Of a DNA stretch of 64,000 bases, positions 41,449 through 50,773 are shown piece after piece. Within the stretch, counting starts at the first letter, position 1, and each line of letters begins with the position of its first letter. Both the position numbers and the translations under genes were made by a program. Location of the stretch: positions 868,001 through 932,000 of the forward strand of contig NZ_CP170197.1 in the NCBI RefSeq assembly GCF_047300855.1, given 5' to 3'. The notes under the pieces were generated by a model. That model had not been told where the DNA came from. It did not search any database and worked only from the letters and a program-made list of their open reading frames with translations. This DNA comes from Sulfuriferula sp047300855 (GTDB lineage Bacteria; Pseudomonadota; Gammaproteobacteria; Burkholderiales; Sulfuriferulaceae).

Positions 41449-42080
41449 TGACGTCCTTTGATCTGGGCTGCCGTGCCTGCCCGCGTCTGGCCGGTTTTCT
41501 CGACGAGGTGCGCGTGGCGCATCCGGCTTATCATGCGCGCCCGGTTGCGCCGTTTGGCGATGCCGCACCCTGGCTGTTGATCGTCGGTCTGGCTCCCGGC
41601 ATGCACGGCGCCAACCGCAGCGGCCGGCCGTTTACCGGCGACCACGCCGGGATATTGCTCTACGAAACCCTGCATGCCTACGGTTTCGCCAGCCAGCCCA
41701 CCTCAGTGAGTACTGACGACGGCTTGCAATTGCACGGCTGCCGCATCACCAACGCGGTCAAGTGCCTGCCGCCGGCCAACAAGCCGGAAACCGCCGAGAT
41801 TCGCCAGTGCAATCGTTATCTGGCGCACGAAATTGCCGCACTGCCTAGCGATCTGGCCATCCTTGCATTGGGCAGCGTCGCGCATGCCGCCGTGCTCATG
41901 GCGCTGGGGCTGAAAGCCAAATCCCACGCGTTCGGCCATGGCGCGGTGCATGTACTGGACGATGGCCGCACGCTTTACGACAGCTACCATTGCAGCCGTT
42001 ACAATACCAATACGCGCCGCCTGACGCCGGACATGTTCCGCGCCGTGTTTGCGCGTATCTGTGCTGACAAGGAGGGATGA
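41448..42080 (+). CDS. Uracil-DNA glycosylase, family 5 (UDGb)-like
   Basis: This 210-residue protein starts with an iron-sulfur type cysteine pair (CRACPRL) and carries GLAPGMHGANRSGRPFTG, the motif A region of family 5 uracil-DNA glycosylases. A further conserved cysteine lies in NAVKCLPPANKPE, and the YHCSRYNTNTRRL segment near the C-terminus holds the His of motif B. It would remove uracil or related bases from DNA. ATG 41448 overlaps the CDF stop (TGATG). Confidence 0.9.
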   Translation: MTSFDLGCRACPRLAGFLDEVRVAHPAYHARPVAPFGDAAPWLLIVGLAPGMHGANRSGRPFTGDHAGILLYETLHAYGFASQPTSVSTDDGLQLHGCRITNAVKCLPPANKPETAEIRQCNRYLAHEIAALPSDLAILALGSVAHAAVLMALGLKAKSHAFGHGAVHVLDDGRTLYDSYHCSRYNTNTRRLTPDMFRAVFARICADKEG

Positions 42081-42083
42081 GCC

Positions 42084-42269
42084 ATGCCTTATGTGAATAT
42101 CCGCATCGCAGGCAGTTTGAGCCGCGAACAGAAGCAGAAAATCGCCGAAGAAATCACCGGTACGCTGGAGCGCGTGGCGGGTAAGCCTGCCTCGTACACT
42201 TATATTGCCTTCGATGAATTGCCGGAAGAAAACTGGGCAATCGCGGGCAAATTGCTGGATGAAGACTGA
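42084..42269 (+). CDS. 4-oxalocrotonate tautomerase-like protein
   Basis: This 61-residue protein has the catalytic Pro directly after the initiator Met (MPYVNIRIAG) and a family-typical body with EQKQKIAEEITGTLERVAGK. Members tautomerise small keto-enol acids; the substrate is unknown here. It lies 3 bases after the glycosylase gene, and uvrC starts inside its last codons. Confidence 0.88.
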   Translation: MPYVNIRIAGSLSREQKQKIAEEITGTLERVAGKPASYTYIAFDELPEENWAIAGKLLDED

Positions 42270-44064
42270 AAGTTTCGACAGCAAGGCATTTCTCGCCACG
42301 TTGCCCGGATTACCCGGCGTGTATCGCATGCTCGGGCAGGATGGCGAAGTGCTGTATGTGGGCAAGGCGCGCGACCTGAAAAAACGCGTGGCCTCGTATT
42401 TCCAGAAGACCGACCAGAGTCCGCGCATCCGTCTGATGGTGGCGAAAATCGCCAGCGTGGAGATCACCATCACGCGCTCCGAATCCGAAGCGCTGGTGCT
42501 GGAAAACAACCTGATCAAGGCGCTATCGCCGCGTTACAACATCCTGTTCCGCGACGACAAGTCCTATCCCTATCTCATGCTCAGCGGCCACCGCTATCCG
42601 CGCCTGGCCTATTTCCGCGGCACGCCGCAGCGCCAGGACCGGTGCTTCGGCCCGTTTCCCAATTCTTATGCGGTGCGCAACAGCATCCAGATTCTGCAAA
42701 AGGTGTTCCGCCTGCGCACCTGCGAGGACAGCGTATTCAATCATCGCTCGCGCCCCTGCCTGCTGCACCAGATCAAGCGCTGCACTGCGCCGTGCGTGGA
42801 TTTGATCAGCGCCGAGGACTACGCCGCCGACGTGAAGAATGCCGCGCTGTTTCTGGAGGGCAAGGAAAACGAGGTATTGCAGTCAATCACCGAAAAAATG
42901 CAGCAGTCTGCGGATGCCATGCGCTATGAAGAAGCGGCGTTGTATCGTGACCAGATCAAGAGCCTCACCGCAGTGCGCGAAAAGCAGTTTGTAGCCAGCC
43001 AGAGTCAGGCGGATGCGGACGTAGTGGCCGTGGTGGCCGAGCAGGGTCTGCTATGTGTTAACCTGCTGATGATACGCGGCGGGCGGCATCTGGGTGACAA
43101 GACCCTGTTCCCGCAAAATGCCCAGGACGTTGTCCCCAAAGAAGCCATGGAAGCCTTTCTCTCCCAGCATTATCTCAATCGTGCCATTCCACCGCAGATC
43201 ATCGTTTCCGAACCGGTTGATGCTGAGGCGCTGGCGGCGGTTTTCAGCGAGCAGGCCGGGCGCAAGGTCAGCATCCAGGTCAACCCCATCGGCGAACGCC
43301 GCAGCTGGCTGGCCATGACGCAAGGCAATGCGCGCATCGCCATCACCCGCCAGGTCGCGCAAAAAGCCACGCAAGAGGCGCGTCTCACCGCGCTGCAGGA
43401 AGCGCTTGTCCTGCCTAATTTGCAGCGCATCGAGTGTTTCGATATCAGCCATACCATGGGCGAGGCGACGGTGGCGTCGTGCGTGGTATACGACAAGGGC
43501 GCGATGCAGAATGGCGAGTACCGGCGCTACAACATCAGCGGGATCACTCCCGGCGACGACTATGCGGCGATGCGCGATGTGCTGACCCGGCGCTACACCA
43601 AAATCCAGCAGACCGAGGCCAGGCGCCCCGACCTGATCCTGATCGACGGCGGCGCCGGCCAGCTCAATATCGCCAGCGAGGTCATGGCTGAACTCGGCAT
43701 CACCGACATCGAGTTGATCGGTGTCGCCAAAGGGGTCGAGCGCAAGGCCGGCATGGAGCAGCTCATCAGCATCGATGGCCGCGCCACGCGCCTGCCCGGC
43801 GACCACCCCGGCCTGCACCTGATCCAGCAAATCCGCGACGAGGCGCACCGTTTTGCGATTACCGGCCACCGCGCGCGGCGCGGCAAGGCACGCACCCACT
43901 CGGCGCTGGAAGACATTGGCGGCATCGGCCCGAAACGCCGGCAAAAGCTGCTGGAGAATTTCGGCGGCCTGCGCGGCCTGCAAAATGCAGGGGTGGAAGA
44001 GATCGCGCAGATCGAGGGAATCAGCCGCGCGCTGGCTGAAAAGATATACCGTGAATTACACTAG
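42259..44064 (+). CDS. uvrC: Excinuclease ABC subunit C
   Basis: This 601-residue UvrC is the nuclease of nucleotide excision repair. The GIY-YIG domain begins GVYRMLGQDGEVLYVGKARD (residues ~14-34). A UVR segment with DAMRYEEAALYRDQIKSL is near ~220. The RNase H-like half has CFDISHTMGEATVAS and LILIDGGAGQLNIA, and the helix-hairpin-helix end reads IGGIGPKRRQKLLENFGG. ATG 42259 overlaps the tautomerase end and fits the family start; an upstream in-frame start would be antisense-like extension. Confidence 0.96.
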   Translation: MKTESFDSKAFLATLPGLPGVYRMLGQDGEVLYVGKARDLKKRVASYFQKTDQSPRIRLMVAKIASVEITITRSESEALVLENNLIKALSPRYNILFRDDKSYPYLMLSGHRYPRLAYFRGTPQRQDRCFGPFPNSYAVRNSIQILQKVFRLRTCEDSVFNHRSRPCLLHQIKRCTAPCVDLISAEDYAADVKNAALFLEGKENEVLQSITEKMQQSADAMRYEEAALYRDQIKSLTAVREKQFVASQSQADADVVAVVAEQGLLCVNLLMIRGGRHLGDKTLFPQNAQDVVPKEAMEAFLSQHYLNRAIPPQIIVSEPVDAEALAAVFSEQAGRKVSIQVNPIGERRSWLAMTQGNARIAITRQVAQKATQEARLTALQEALVLPNLQRIECFDISHTMGEATVASCVVYDKGAMQNGEYRRYNISGITPGDDYAAMRDVLTRRYTKIQQTEARRPDLILIDGGAGQLNIASEVMAELGITDIELIGVAKGVERKAGMEQLISIDGRATRLPGDHPGLHLIQQIRDEAHRFAITGHRARRGKARTHSALEDIGGIGPKRRQKLLENFGGLRGLQNAGVEEIAQIEGISRALAEKIYRELH

Positions 44065-44090
44065 CCCGATATCTCACTAAAATTTACGCC

Positions 44091-44663
44091 ATGCCACTCA
44101 ACCTGCCCAACCTGCTCACCTGGCTGCGCATCATCATGATTCCGCTGGTCGTCGCCGTGTTCTATCTGCCGGACGGCTGGCTCACTCCGCATCAAATAAA
44201 CCTGATTGCCGCTGGCATGTTTGGCATCGCCGCCATTACCGACTGGCTGGACGGCTATCTGGCGCGCATCCTCAACCAGACCTCCGCCTTCGGCGCCTTT
44301 CTCGACCCGGTGGCCGACAAACTGATGGTCGCTGCCGCACTGATCGTGCTGGTGAAGCTGGGGCGCGTGGATGCGCTCATCGCGCTCATCATCATCGGTC
44401 GTGAAATCACCATCTCCGCGTTGCGCGAATGGATGGCCAGCATCGGCGCACGCGGCAGCGTGGCGGTATCGATGATCGGCAAACTCAAAACCGTGGCGCA
44501 AATGGTCGCCATCCTGTTGCTGCTGTTCCATGAAACTTTCCTGGGTCTGGATACCCAGCAAATTGGCACCTGGCTGATCTGGCTGGCCGCCGTGCTCACG
44601 CTGTGGTCTATGGCTTACTACCTGCGCCAGGCGGTGCCGGAAGTGATCAGGCACGGGCGGTAA
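44091..44663 (+). CDS. pgsA: CDP-diacylglycerol-glycerol-3-phosphate 3-phosphatidyltransferase
   Basis: This 190-residue integral membrane enzyme makes phosphatidylglycerol phosphate. The CDP-alcohol phosphotransferase motif is intact: DWLDGYLARI followed by GAFLDPVADKLM. It follows uvrC by 26 bases, an arrangement seen in many proteobacteria. Confidence 0.95.
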   Translation: MPLNLPNLLTWLRIIMIPLVVAVFYLPDGWLTPHQINLIAAGMFGIAAITDWLDGYLARILNQTSAFGAFLDPVADKLMVAAALIVLVKLGRVDALIALIIIGREITISALREWMASIGARGSVAVSMIGKLKTVAQMVAILLLLFHETFLGLDTQQIGTWLIWLAAVLTLWSMAYYLRQAVPEVIRHGR

Positions 44664-44699
44664 GACAAGGTCCGTGCTGCGCTGACCTTGCGCAGACAG

Positions 44700-44923
44700 G
44701 TCAGTAGATTCTTGATCTTCCCGAACCCAAAGCCGAAAAATAAACCACCCGTAAATTGCGGCATTGGCGAGCACGATGAAACCGGCTAGCCAGAATTGAA
44801 TATTGCTTGTGAGTCCTGCGGGATAAATGGTGGGCAGGAAATAGTGCTCAATGAAGCTGTCCGTAGCCGGTGCTACGCTCCGCTGCCACCCCGCACCATA
44901 TGGGGCAGGGTGGCATTCTCTGA
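44700..44923 (-). pseudogene. Fragment of a small membrane protein without start codon
   Basis: On the minus strand a frame directly after the alcohol dehydrogenase stop reads ATDSFIEHYFLPTIYP, then SNIQFWLAGFIVLANAAIYG and WFIFRLWVRED. This is one convincing hydrophobic helix with flanking charges, but there is no ATG in frame and it runs on into the pgsA antisense. It could be a decayed gene or a protein using a GTG start. The family is not recognised. Confidence 0.35.
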
Positions 44924-46135
44924 TTACGCGGCGGCGCGCGCTTTTTCCCTGAACTGGATGAGCACTTTGGTGTAGCCGTCGATCCGTTCATCGAACTTCT
45001 TGTACGCCTCCGGCGCCTGATCGATCTGGATGCGATGGCTGACGATTTTGCTCGGCTTGGCGCGGTTGGCGATGATCAGGTCGCGCAGATACTCGTTGTA
45101 TTGCTTGACCGGGCATTGGCCCATGCCGATGGTGACCGCCTTGTCGAAGAGTTCGGCCAGCGGGAGCGGGAAGATGCCATGCTTCGCCTGCTCGCTTTCC
45201 GCGCCCGGATCCGGGGCAATGTAAACGCCCACAATGCCGACATGACCGGCCGGGTTGACGAGCCGGATCATGTTGTCCAGCACCTGCATCGGCTTCTCGC
45301 GGTCATAGTCCTTGTCGTCACGGGCCTGGTAGCCCACCGTATCAATCACGCACTCCACGCCCTTGAGTTTTTCCTCGCCCGGACGCAGCCGTTGCTGCAG
45401 CGGCGCCGCCGCCTGCCGGCGCTGGAATATCTGCTCCACCGGATCGCCGTCGCGTGCGTTGATCGGCGTGGCGCCCAGTTCCTGCGCCTTTTTCAGCCGT
45501 TCGGGAATGAAATCGACGACGTAAATTTCCGACGCGCCCTTGATAGACGCGCTCAGCGCCGCCATCAACCCCACCGGGCCGGCCCCGAAAATGGCCACGC
45601 TCCGGCCCGGACCGACTTGGGCGAGTTCGGTCGCGTAATAGCCGGTGGGGAAGACATCCGCCAGCAGGATGAAATCCTCCTCCCATTGATCGAAAGGCTG
45701 GCCCGGCAGTTTCAGGCAGTTGAAATCCGCGTTCGGCACCATGACATACTCCGCCTGGCCGTCCTTGTAAGGGCCCATGCCGGCATAGCCGTAGGCTGCG
45801 TGGGCTTTCTGTTCATTCATCGTGAGGCACATGTTGGTATAGCCGCGATGGCAGTTGTAACATTAACCGCAGGCGATATTGAAGGGCAGCACCACGCGGT
45901 CTCCCTTCCGGATGCTGGTGACTGCCTCGCCTACCTCCTCGATGACGCCCATGATCTCGTGACCCACCATGTGCCCCGCATCGAGCGCGGTGCGGCCTTC
46001 ATACATATGCAGATCGCTGCCGCAAATGGCCGTGGTCGTCACCCGCAGTACCGCATCCTTCGGACCGGCGACCGCGGGGCGCTGCTGTTCGGAAACCTTC
46101 ATGCTGCGTACGCCTTCATACATGACAGCTTTCAT
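44924..46135 (-). pseudogene. Zinc-dependent alcohol dehydrogenase interrupted by an in-frame TAA
   Basis: A medium-chain dehydrogenase is split by one stop. The first part (from ATG 46135) has the catalytic-zinc region TAICGSDLHMYEGR and GHEIMGVIEEVG. It ends NIACG-TAA. The same frame continues at once CYNCHRGYTNMC, the structural-zinc loop, then the Rossmann segment SVAIFGAGPVGLMAALSA, to the stop at 44924. Full length would be about 403 residues, typical of COG1063-type formaldehyde/threonine dehydrogenase relatives. The expected residue at the stop is often Glu or Ser, so a GAA-to-TAA change is simple. A strong AGGAG precedes the start, and nothing else is broken. Confidence 0.85.
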
Positions 46136-46302
46136 GATCATCTCCTTTCGCTTCGTCGATAGGATAAATTCCGACACGGCGGCCACGAACTTGTTCCCCG
46201 ACCAATTGAACCCGGCGCCATTGCTTGATATTGCCCGGTCATATTGCTGCAACAGACCGCCAGTAGTCTTTGCGGCTGACGAAATGAATGGGCGGAAATG
46301 GC

Positions 46303-48015
46303 ATGAATCGAAGAGGTTTTCTCAAAGGGCTGGGAACGACGGGAGCTGTTGCATGGCTGGTTTCCGGGCGTTCTGCGGCCGCGGATATCCTGAATGGCTA
46401 CAGCAATCCGGTCAGTTTTGTGGACCCCCTGCTTTATGACCAGGAATTCCAGGTCGATCCGGCCATTGCGCCCAATCGCATTTTCAGCCTGAGCGTCAGC
46501 AGCGGCGATCCGCGCCCCCATGGGATCGTGTTGTGGACACGGGTGGATCCCGCTGCGATCGATCCGGCTGCGCCCGGATCGGTTGCTTTCGAGATCGCCA
46601 GCGATGCCGGGTTCCTGTCGGGCAGCGTTGTCATCCGCGGGCGCGCGTCGCTCAACGGTGCCCACGACTACACCGTCAAGCTGCCGATCCAGCACAGGAA
46701 ACTTGAGCCATTGCGGACTTACTATTACCGCTTCATCTACAACCAGTGCGCGAGCCGCGTGGGACGCTTCAAGACCCTGCCGGAAGCCGGCGCCAGCCTG
46801 GAACGGATCAGGTTCGCCTTCATCTCCTGTCAGGATTATTCCAATGGCTACTACACAGCCCTGGCACATCTGGCGAAGGAAGACGCGGATTTTGTCGTGT
46901 TCCTGGGCGACTATATCTACGAGACCGTGGCCGATCCCAGCTTTCAGAACGCGCAGGTGCGTTCCGTGCCGCCTTTGCCGAGCGGCGGCAGCGCGGCCGC
47001 CGGGCTGGAGGATTACCGGCACCTGTACCGGGTATACAAGACCGATCCCAACCTGCAGGCGGTGCACGAGCGTTTCACCTTCATCCAGCTCTGGGACGAC
47101 CATGAATTCGCCAACGATTGTTACCAGGATTACCACCCTGACAACAACCCCAATCCCGACGCGCCCACCCCGACGCTGAGGCAGGCAGCCAGCCAGGCGT
47201 GGGTGGAGTACGGCGTGGCGGACGTACCCTTCGATCCGGCGGCAGCGCCGCTGGACTCGGTGCAGGTTTACCGCACCTTCCGGTTCGGCAACCTCATGGA
47301 TCTGGTGGCAACCGATGAGCGGCTGTACCGCGACGGGCCGCCCTGCGGTGACGCGACCAGCCAGCGCTACCTCACCCAGCGTTGCGCCGCAGCTGAGAAC
47401 GCGACGCGCACCATGCTCGGCGGCACCCAGCGCGACTGGTTCCTGGACACCGTGCGCAACAGTACGGCGACCTGGAAATTCTGGGCCAACGAAGTCACTG
47501 CCATGCAGATGAAGGTCGGGCCGGTTTTCGTGACGCTGGACCAATGGGACGGCTATCCGGCGGAGCGAGCCAGGCTTCTGTCCAATATCGGTTTTTATGG
47601 AGTAAAAAATTTTGTCGCCATCACCGGCGACATTCATAGCTTCATCGCCGGCTATCTGAAGCCGAACTTCGACGACGCCTCGGAGCCCGTGGGCGTGGAA
47701 CTGGTGGTAGGGTCGATCAGTTCCGCCAATTTTAGCGAGCTTGCCCTGTCCCAGGTTCCACTTTCCAGCGCGCCTCTCCCTGTCCCTATCCCCACGCCAC
47801 CCGGGGTAGGCGTGGAAGGCCTGCTGATTGCGGGGAACCCGCACATGAAATTCTTCAACTCATCGACCCATGGCTATTGCCTGATGGATGTCGAACAGGG
47901 TGGGGTTACCTGTACCATGAAGGCGGTGACCACCATCCGCCAGCCGCAGGCGGAACTTTATACGCTGAAGACCTTCCTGATTAAAAGGGACAGTGTGGAA
48001 CTGATCACGGTGTAG
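46303..48015 (+). CDS. phoD: PhoD-like alkaline phosphatase/phosphodiesterase, Tat-exported
   Basis: This protein of about 570 residues starts with a twin-arginine signal MNRRGFLKGLGTTGAVAW. The PhoD domain follows: an N-terminal beta domain with SVSSGDPRPHGIVLWTRVDP, then the metallophosphatase part with FVVFLGDYIYET, FIQLWDDHEFAND and FVAITGDIHSF, all with conserved metal ligands. PhoD enzymes need Ca2+/Fe3+ and cleave phosphomono- and diesters in the periplasm. The ATG at 46303 is preferred to 46288 because the Tat motif begins there. No pho box was recognised. Confidence 0.9.
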   Translation: MNRRGFLKGLGTTGAVAWLVSGRSAAADILNGYSNPVSFVDPLLYDQEFQVDPAIAPNRIFSLSVSSGDPRPHGIVLWTRVDPAAIDPAAPGSVAFEIASDAGFLSGSVVIRGRASLNGAHDYTVKLPIQHRKLEPLRTYYYRFIYNQCASRVGRFKTLPEAGASLERIRFAFISCQDYSNGYYTALAHLAKEDADFVVFLGDYIYETVADPSFQNAQVRSVPPLPSGGSAAAGLEDYRHLYRVYKTDPNLQAVHERFTFIQLWDDHEFANDCYQDYHPDNNPNPDAPTPTLRQAASQAWVEYGVADVPFDPAAAPLDSVQVYRTFRFGNLMDLVATDERLYRDGPPCGDATSQRYLTQRCAAAENATRTMLGGTQRDWFLDTVRNSTATWKFWANEVTAMQMKVGPVFVTLDQWDGYPAERARLLSNIGFYGVKNFVAITGDIHSFIAGYLKPNFDDASEPVGVELVVGSISSANFSELALSQVPLSSAPLPVPIPTPPGVGVEGLLIAGNPHMKFFNSSTHGYCLMDVEQGGVTCTMKAVTTIRQPQAELYTLKTFLIKRDSVELITV

Positions 48016-48043
48016 AGTAAGGTTGCGCAAGCGTCAAATCCGC

Positions 48044-48076
48044 AATGGCTTGTGTGCCGAAGGCGTGTAAGCCATT
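48044..48076. terminator. Hairpin after the PhoD gene
   Basis: AATGGCTT (48044-48051) and AAGCCATT (48069-48076) pair perfectly around a 17-base loop, 28 bases after the PhoD stop. The T-tract is lacking, so it is a weak or factor-assisted stop. Confidence 0.4.
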
Positions 48077-48112
48077 AATCACATGCCATCTCGACGGTAA
48101 AATCGGATTTGA

Positions 48113-48141
48113 TTGACCCTGGATCGAATCCGCCCTAAAGT
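48113..48141 (+). promoter_or_regulatory. Putative sigma70 promoter of the MFS gene
   Basis: TTGACC (48113-48118) and TAAAGT (48136-48141) are 17 bases apart. The predicted start near 48148 lies downstream of the first in-frame start at 48113, which supports translation from GTG 48194. Confidence 0.5.
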
Positions 48142-48193
48142 TTCATATCCCATAAGCCTGAGTACAAACGCGGCTCGCCTGCCAGGAGTTGGT

Positions 48194-49549
48194 GTGACCA
48201 CAGCGTTAAATAAGCTTGCAGTCGATACCCAAAGCCGCGGTCTGATTCTGTTGACTCTGTGCCTGGGAGTCTTGATGGTCCAGGTGGATACATCGGTGGT
48301 CAATCTGGCGGTGCATGCCATTGGCGTGGCCCTGCATGCACCGCTGACATCGCTGCAATGGGTGGTGGACGGCTACAACCTGACCTACGCCGTATTGCTG
48401 ATGTCGGGCGGAATTTTGGCTGACTTGTTCGGCCGCCGGCGCATGCTCATGGTGGGAGCGGCTGTTTTCACAATCGGTACACTCCTGTGCGGGCTGGCGC
48501 CGAGTACCGGCGTGCTGATCGGCGGCCGGGTCATTGCAGGAACCGGCGCGGCGTTGTTACTGCCCGGCACGCTTGCCCTCATTCGAGTCATCTGGGTCGA
48601 ACCGCAGCAACGCGCCCATGCGATAGGTATCTGGGCAGGCACGAACGGAGCCGCCCTGGCTATCGGTCCCACGCTGGGCGGCTTGCTGATCAAGCTGGCC
48701 ACCTGGCGTAGCGTGTTCCTGCTGATCGCCCCGATTGGTCTGGCGGTGCTATGGCTGGCACCGCGCGTGATTCCAGAATCCTCTGATCCACATGGCCGGC
48801 ACATTGATCTGCCCGGGCAGATTTTTGCCGGGCTGGCATTGGCAGGATTGTCCATGGCGGTGATCGAGCATGGATATATTGCAAGTATCAGTGCTGTAGC
48901 GTGCGGGCTGTGCCTGCTGTTGTTTCTGTTCGTCGAAAATCGTGCGGGACAGGCTGCGATGATGCCGCTGCAATTGTTCCGCAACCGAAGGTTCGGTGGC
49001 GCTATCGCTGTCGCAGCAGCCATGACCTTCGGTATGTACGGCGTGCTGTTTCTATTGCCGATGGTCTGGCAGATGTCTGGCACCCTGAGTGTTTCCTGGG
49101 CAGGTGTTGCATTGCTGCCCATGTCCCTGGCATTTATCGCGCTATCTCACAAATCAGGCGCCTGGAGCGGCCGTTTCGGATCGCGCCGCATGATGGCCGG
49201 CGGCATGGCCCTGATCGGCTGCGGGATAGGGACTCTGTCCTTTACCCAGGCAGGCCGGCCACTTGGAATAGCGGTGGTTGGGCTACTGTTGACCGGAATA
49301 GGCATGGCGTTGAATACCGGCCCGGTTCTGGCAGCCGCGGTGGCCGCCGTGGAATCATCTCGCGCCGGTACTGCCGCCGCGCTGGTGAACACTGCCAGGA
49401 TGGTGGGTGCGACCCTGGGTGTGGCGGTGCTTGGTGCCATTTATGCGGCAGGCGGTGATGCGGTATCCGGTTTCATGGCCGCCATGCGAATCGGCGCAGC
49501 AGTAGTACTTGCGGGCGCAGGAATCGCTGCGTTGACGAGCGCTGGATGA
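48194..49549 (+). CDS. MFS drug-type exporter (DHA2/EmrB-QacA group)
   Basis: This protein of about 451 residues should have 13-14 membrane helices. TM1 holds the DHA2 signature MVQVDTSVVNLAVHAIG. The loop 2-3 motif is GGILADLFGRRRMLMVG and motif C is GRVIAGTGAALLLPGTLALI. These exporters use the proton gradient to expel toxic compounds; the substrate is unknown. GTG 48194 has AGGAG five bases upstream and follows a readable promoter. Confidence 0.88.
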   Translation: MTTALNKLAVDTQSRGLILLTLCLGVLMVQVDTSVVNLAVHAIGVALHAPLTSLQWVVDGYNLTYAVLLMSGGILADLFGRRRMLMVGAAVFTIGTLLCGLAPSTGVLIGGRVIAGTGAALLLPGTLALIRVIWVEPQQRAHAIGIWAGTNGAALAIGPTLGGLLIKLATWRSVFLLIAPIGLAVLWLAPRVIPESSDPHGRHIDLPGQIFAGLALAGLSMAVIEHGYIASISAVACGLCLLLFLFVENRAGQAAMMPLQLFRNRRFGGAIAVAAAMTFGMYGVLFLLPMVWQMSGTLSVSWAGVALLPMSLAFIALSHKSGAWSGRFGSRRMMAGGMALIGCGIGTLSFTQAGRPLGIAVVGLLLTGIGMALNTGPVLAAAVAAVESSRAGTAAALVNTARMVGATLGVAVLGAIYAAGGDAVSGFMAAMRIGAAVVLAGAGIAALTSAG

Positions 49550-49807
49550 GTTTTTGTCCCGAGGGAAACGGGGTGGCCAACTTATAGCCTGTGAGCATCC
49601 ACAACTGGCCGCCCAATTCAGATGCATTGCCGTTCTGCTTGTTTATGGATACATTCAAGGCCGCTAACGAAGGCTTTTTCCTCAGCGCATTTGTCAATAT
49701 GAACTAAATGACATTACCGTTCCCTAAATGGGGAGCGCTTTTCAAAGCAATCGCAATGGGCAGCGGAAAAAATCGCCAGCTTCCTGATCGTCATCAATCA
49801 AAAAGGA

Positions 49808-50623
49808 ATGAAATTGAAATTATCATTGAAACAAACAGCCTTGTTTGGAATAGTACTGGGCCTTTCCACCAGCGTATTCGCGGCCGAATATCCCAAGGTC
49901 ATTCAGACCGCCGTTAATCAGGGCGTCAAGGTTGCAAAATCTTTCCCTGCCGCTTCGGGTATGACAGGCTGGGTTCTTTCCCGCGAGGGACAATACTCCA
50001 TTGTATTCACTACGCCGGACAATAAAACCCTGGTGGCGGGTTTGATGATCAGCGAGAGCGGCGCCAATCTGTCGCAGGAATATGCCGAGAAATATATCCC
50101 GAAACCGGATTTTTCGGCTGTCTTCAAGGATCTGGAAAAAACCACGATGATCGTGGAAGGCGCCAAGGCGCCTAAAGGCATCCTGTATGCGTTCTTCGAT
50201 CCAAACTGTCCGTTTTGCCATATGACCTGGAAAGCGCTGCAGCCGTATGAGGCGGCTGGTTTGCAAGTCCGCTGGGTGCCGGTTGCATACCTCGCGCCGA
50301 CCAGTCTGCCCAAAGCGATAGAAATGCTGGCCTCGGCGAATCCGACCGCAGCATTCCGCGCGAATGAACAGAATTTCGGCAAGGAAAAAAATCCTCCGGC
50401 AAAATACACGGCCAGCGCTTATCCCGAGATTGCCAAGAAACTGGAAAAAAATGCCGAGTTGATGCAAAAATTCGGTTTTAACGGTACGCCAGGTATCGTG
50501 TGGAAAGACAAGAGTGGCAAGATAATGGTCAAGAATGGCATGCCTAAATTGTCGGAATTGCCAGCCATGACAGGTTTGCCTGAACAGAAAATTGATGACC
50601 CGGAACTGACCAGATTCCGTTAA
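49808..50623 (+). CDS. dsbG: Thiol:disulfide interchange protein, DsbG/DsbC-like
   Basis: This 271-residue periplasmic protein has a signal peptide (to about residue 25, STSVFAAE), an N-terminal dimerisation part (~30-110), and a thioredoxin-like domain with active site DPNCPFCH (~139-146) and the cis-proline loop NGTPGIVWKD (~238). The layout is that of DsbG/DsbC disulfide isomerases or sulfenic-acid reductases. The sequence style (DLEKTTMIVEGAKAPKG) is closer to DsbG. A partner DsbD is not in the window. The ribosome site AAGGA is immediately before the ATG, tight spacing. Confidence 0.85.
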   Translation: MKLKLSLKQTALFGIVLGLSTSVFAAEYPKVIQTAVNQGVKVAKSFPAASGMTGWVLSREGQYSIVFTTPDNKTLVAGLMISESGANLSQEYAEKYIPKPDFSAVFKDLEKTTMIVEGAKAPKGILYAFFDPNCPFCHMTWKALQPYEAAGLQVRWVPVAYLAPTSLPKAIEMLASANPTAAFRANEQNFGKEKNPPAKYTASAYPEIAKKLEKNAELMQKFGFNGTPGIVWKDKSGKIMVKNGMPKLSELPAMTGLPEQKIDDPELTRFR

Positions 50624-50633
50624 GTGAACTTCA

Positions 50634-50657
50634 GGGCAGGGCCGGGTTGCCCTGCCC
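50634..50657 (+). terminator. Hairpin after the DsbG-like gene
   Basis: GGGCAGG (50634-50640) and CCTGCCC (50651-50657) form a GC-rich perfect stem 11 bases past the stop codon. No T-run follows. Confidence 0.45.
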
Positions 50658-50773
50658 GTCCGATCTGGCTGAACAAACGATGCGTGTCGTCCTTAAACTT
50701 GTCACGCTTTGTCGCGATTGCCGGGCGATTGAAACGGCCGGCAATGCACAAATCCGGCTAGAGGATTCAGGAT

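Noticed and set aside
45863..45868. Selenocysteine readthrough of the dehydrogenase stop
   Set aside because: The codon is TAA, not TGA, and no SECIS-like hairpin was seen.
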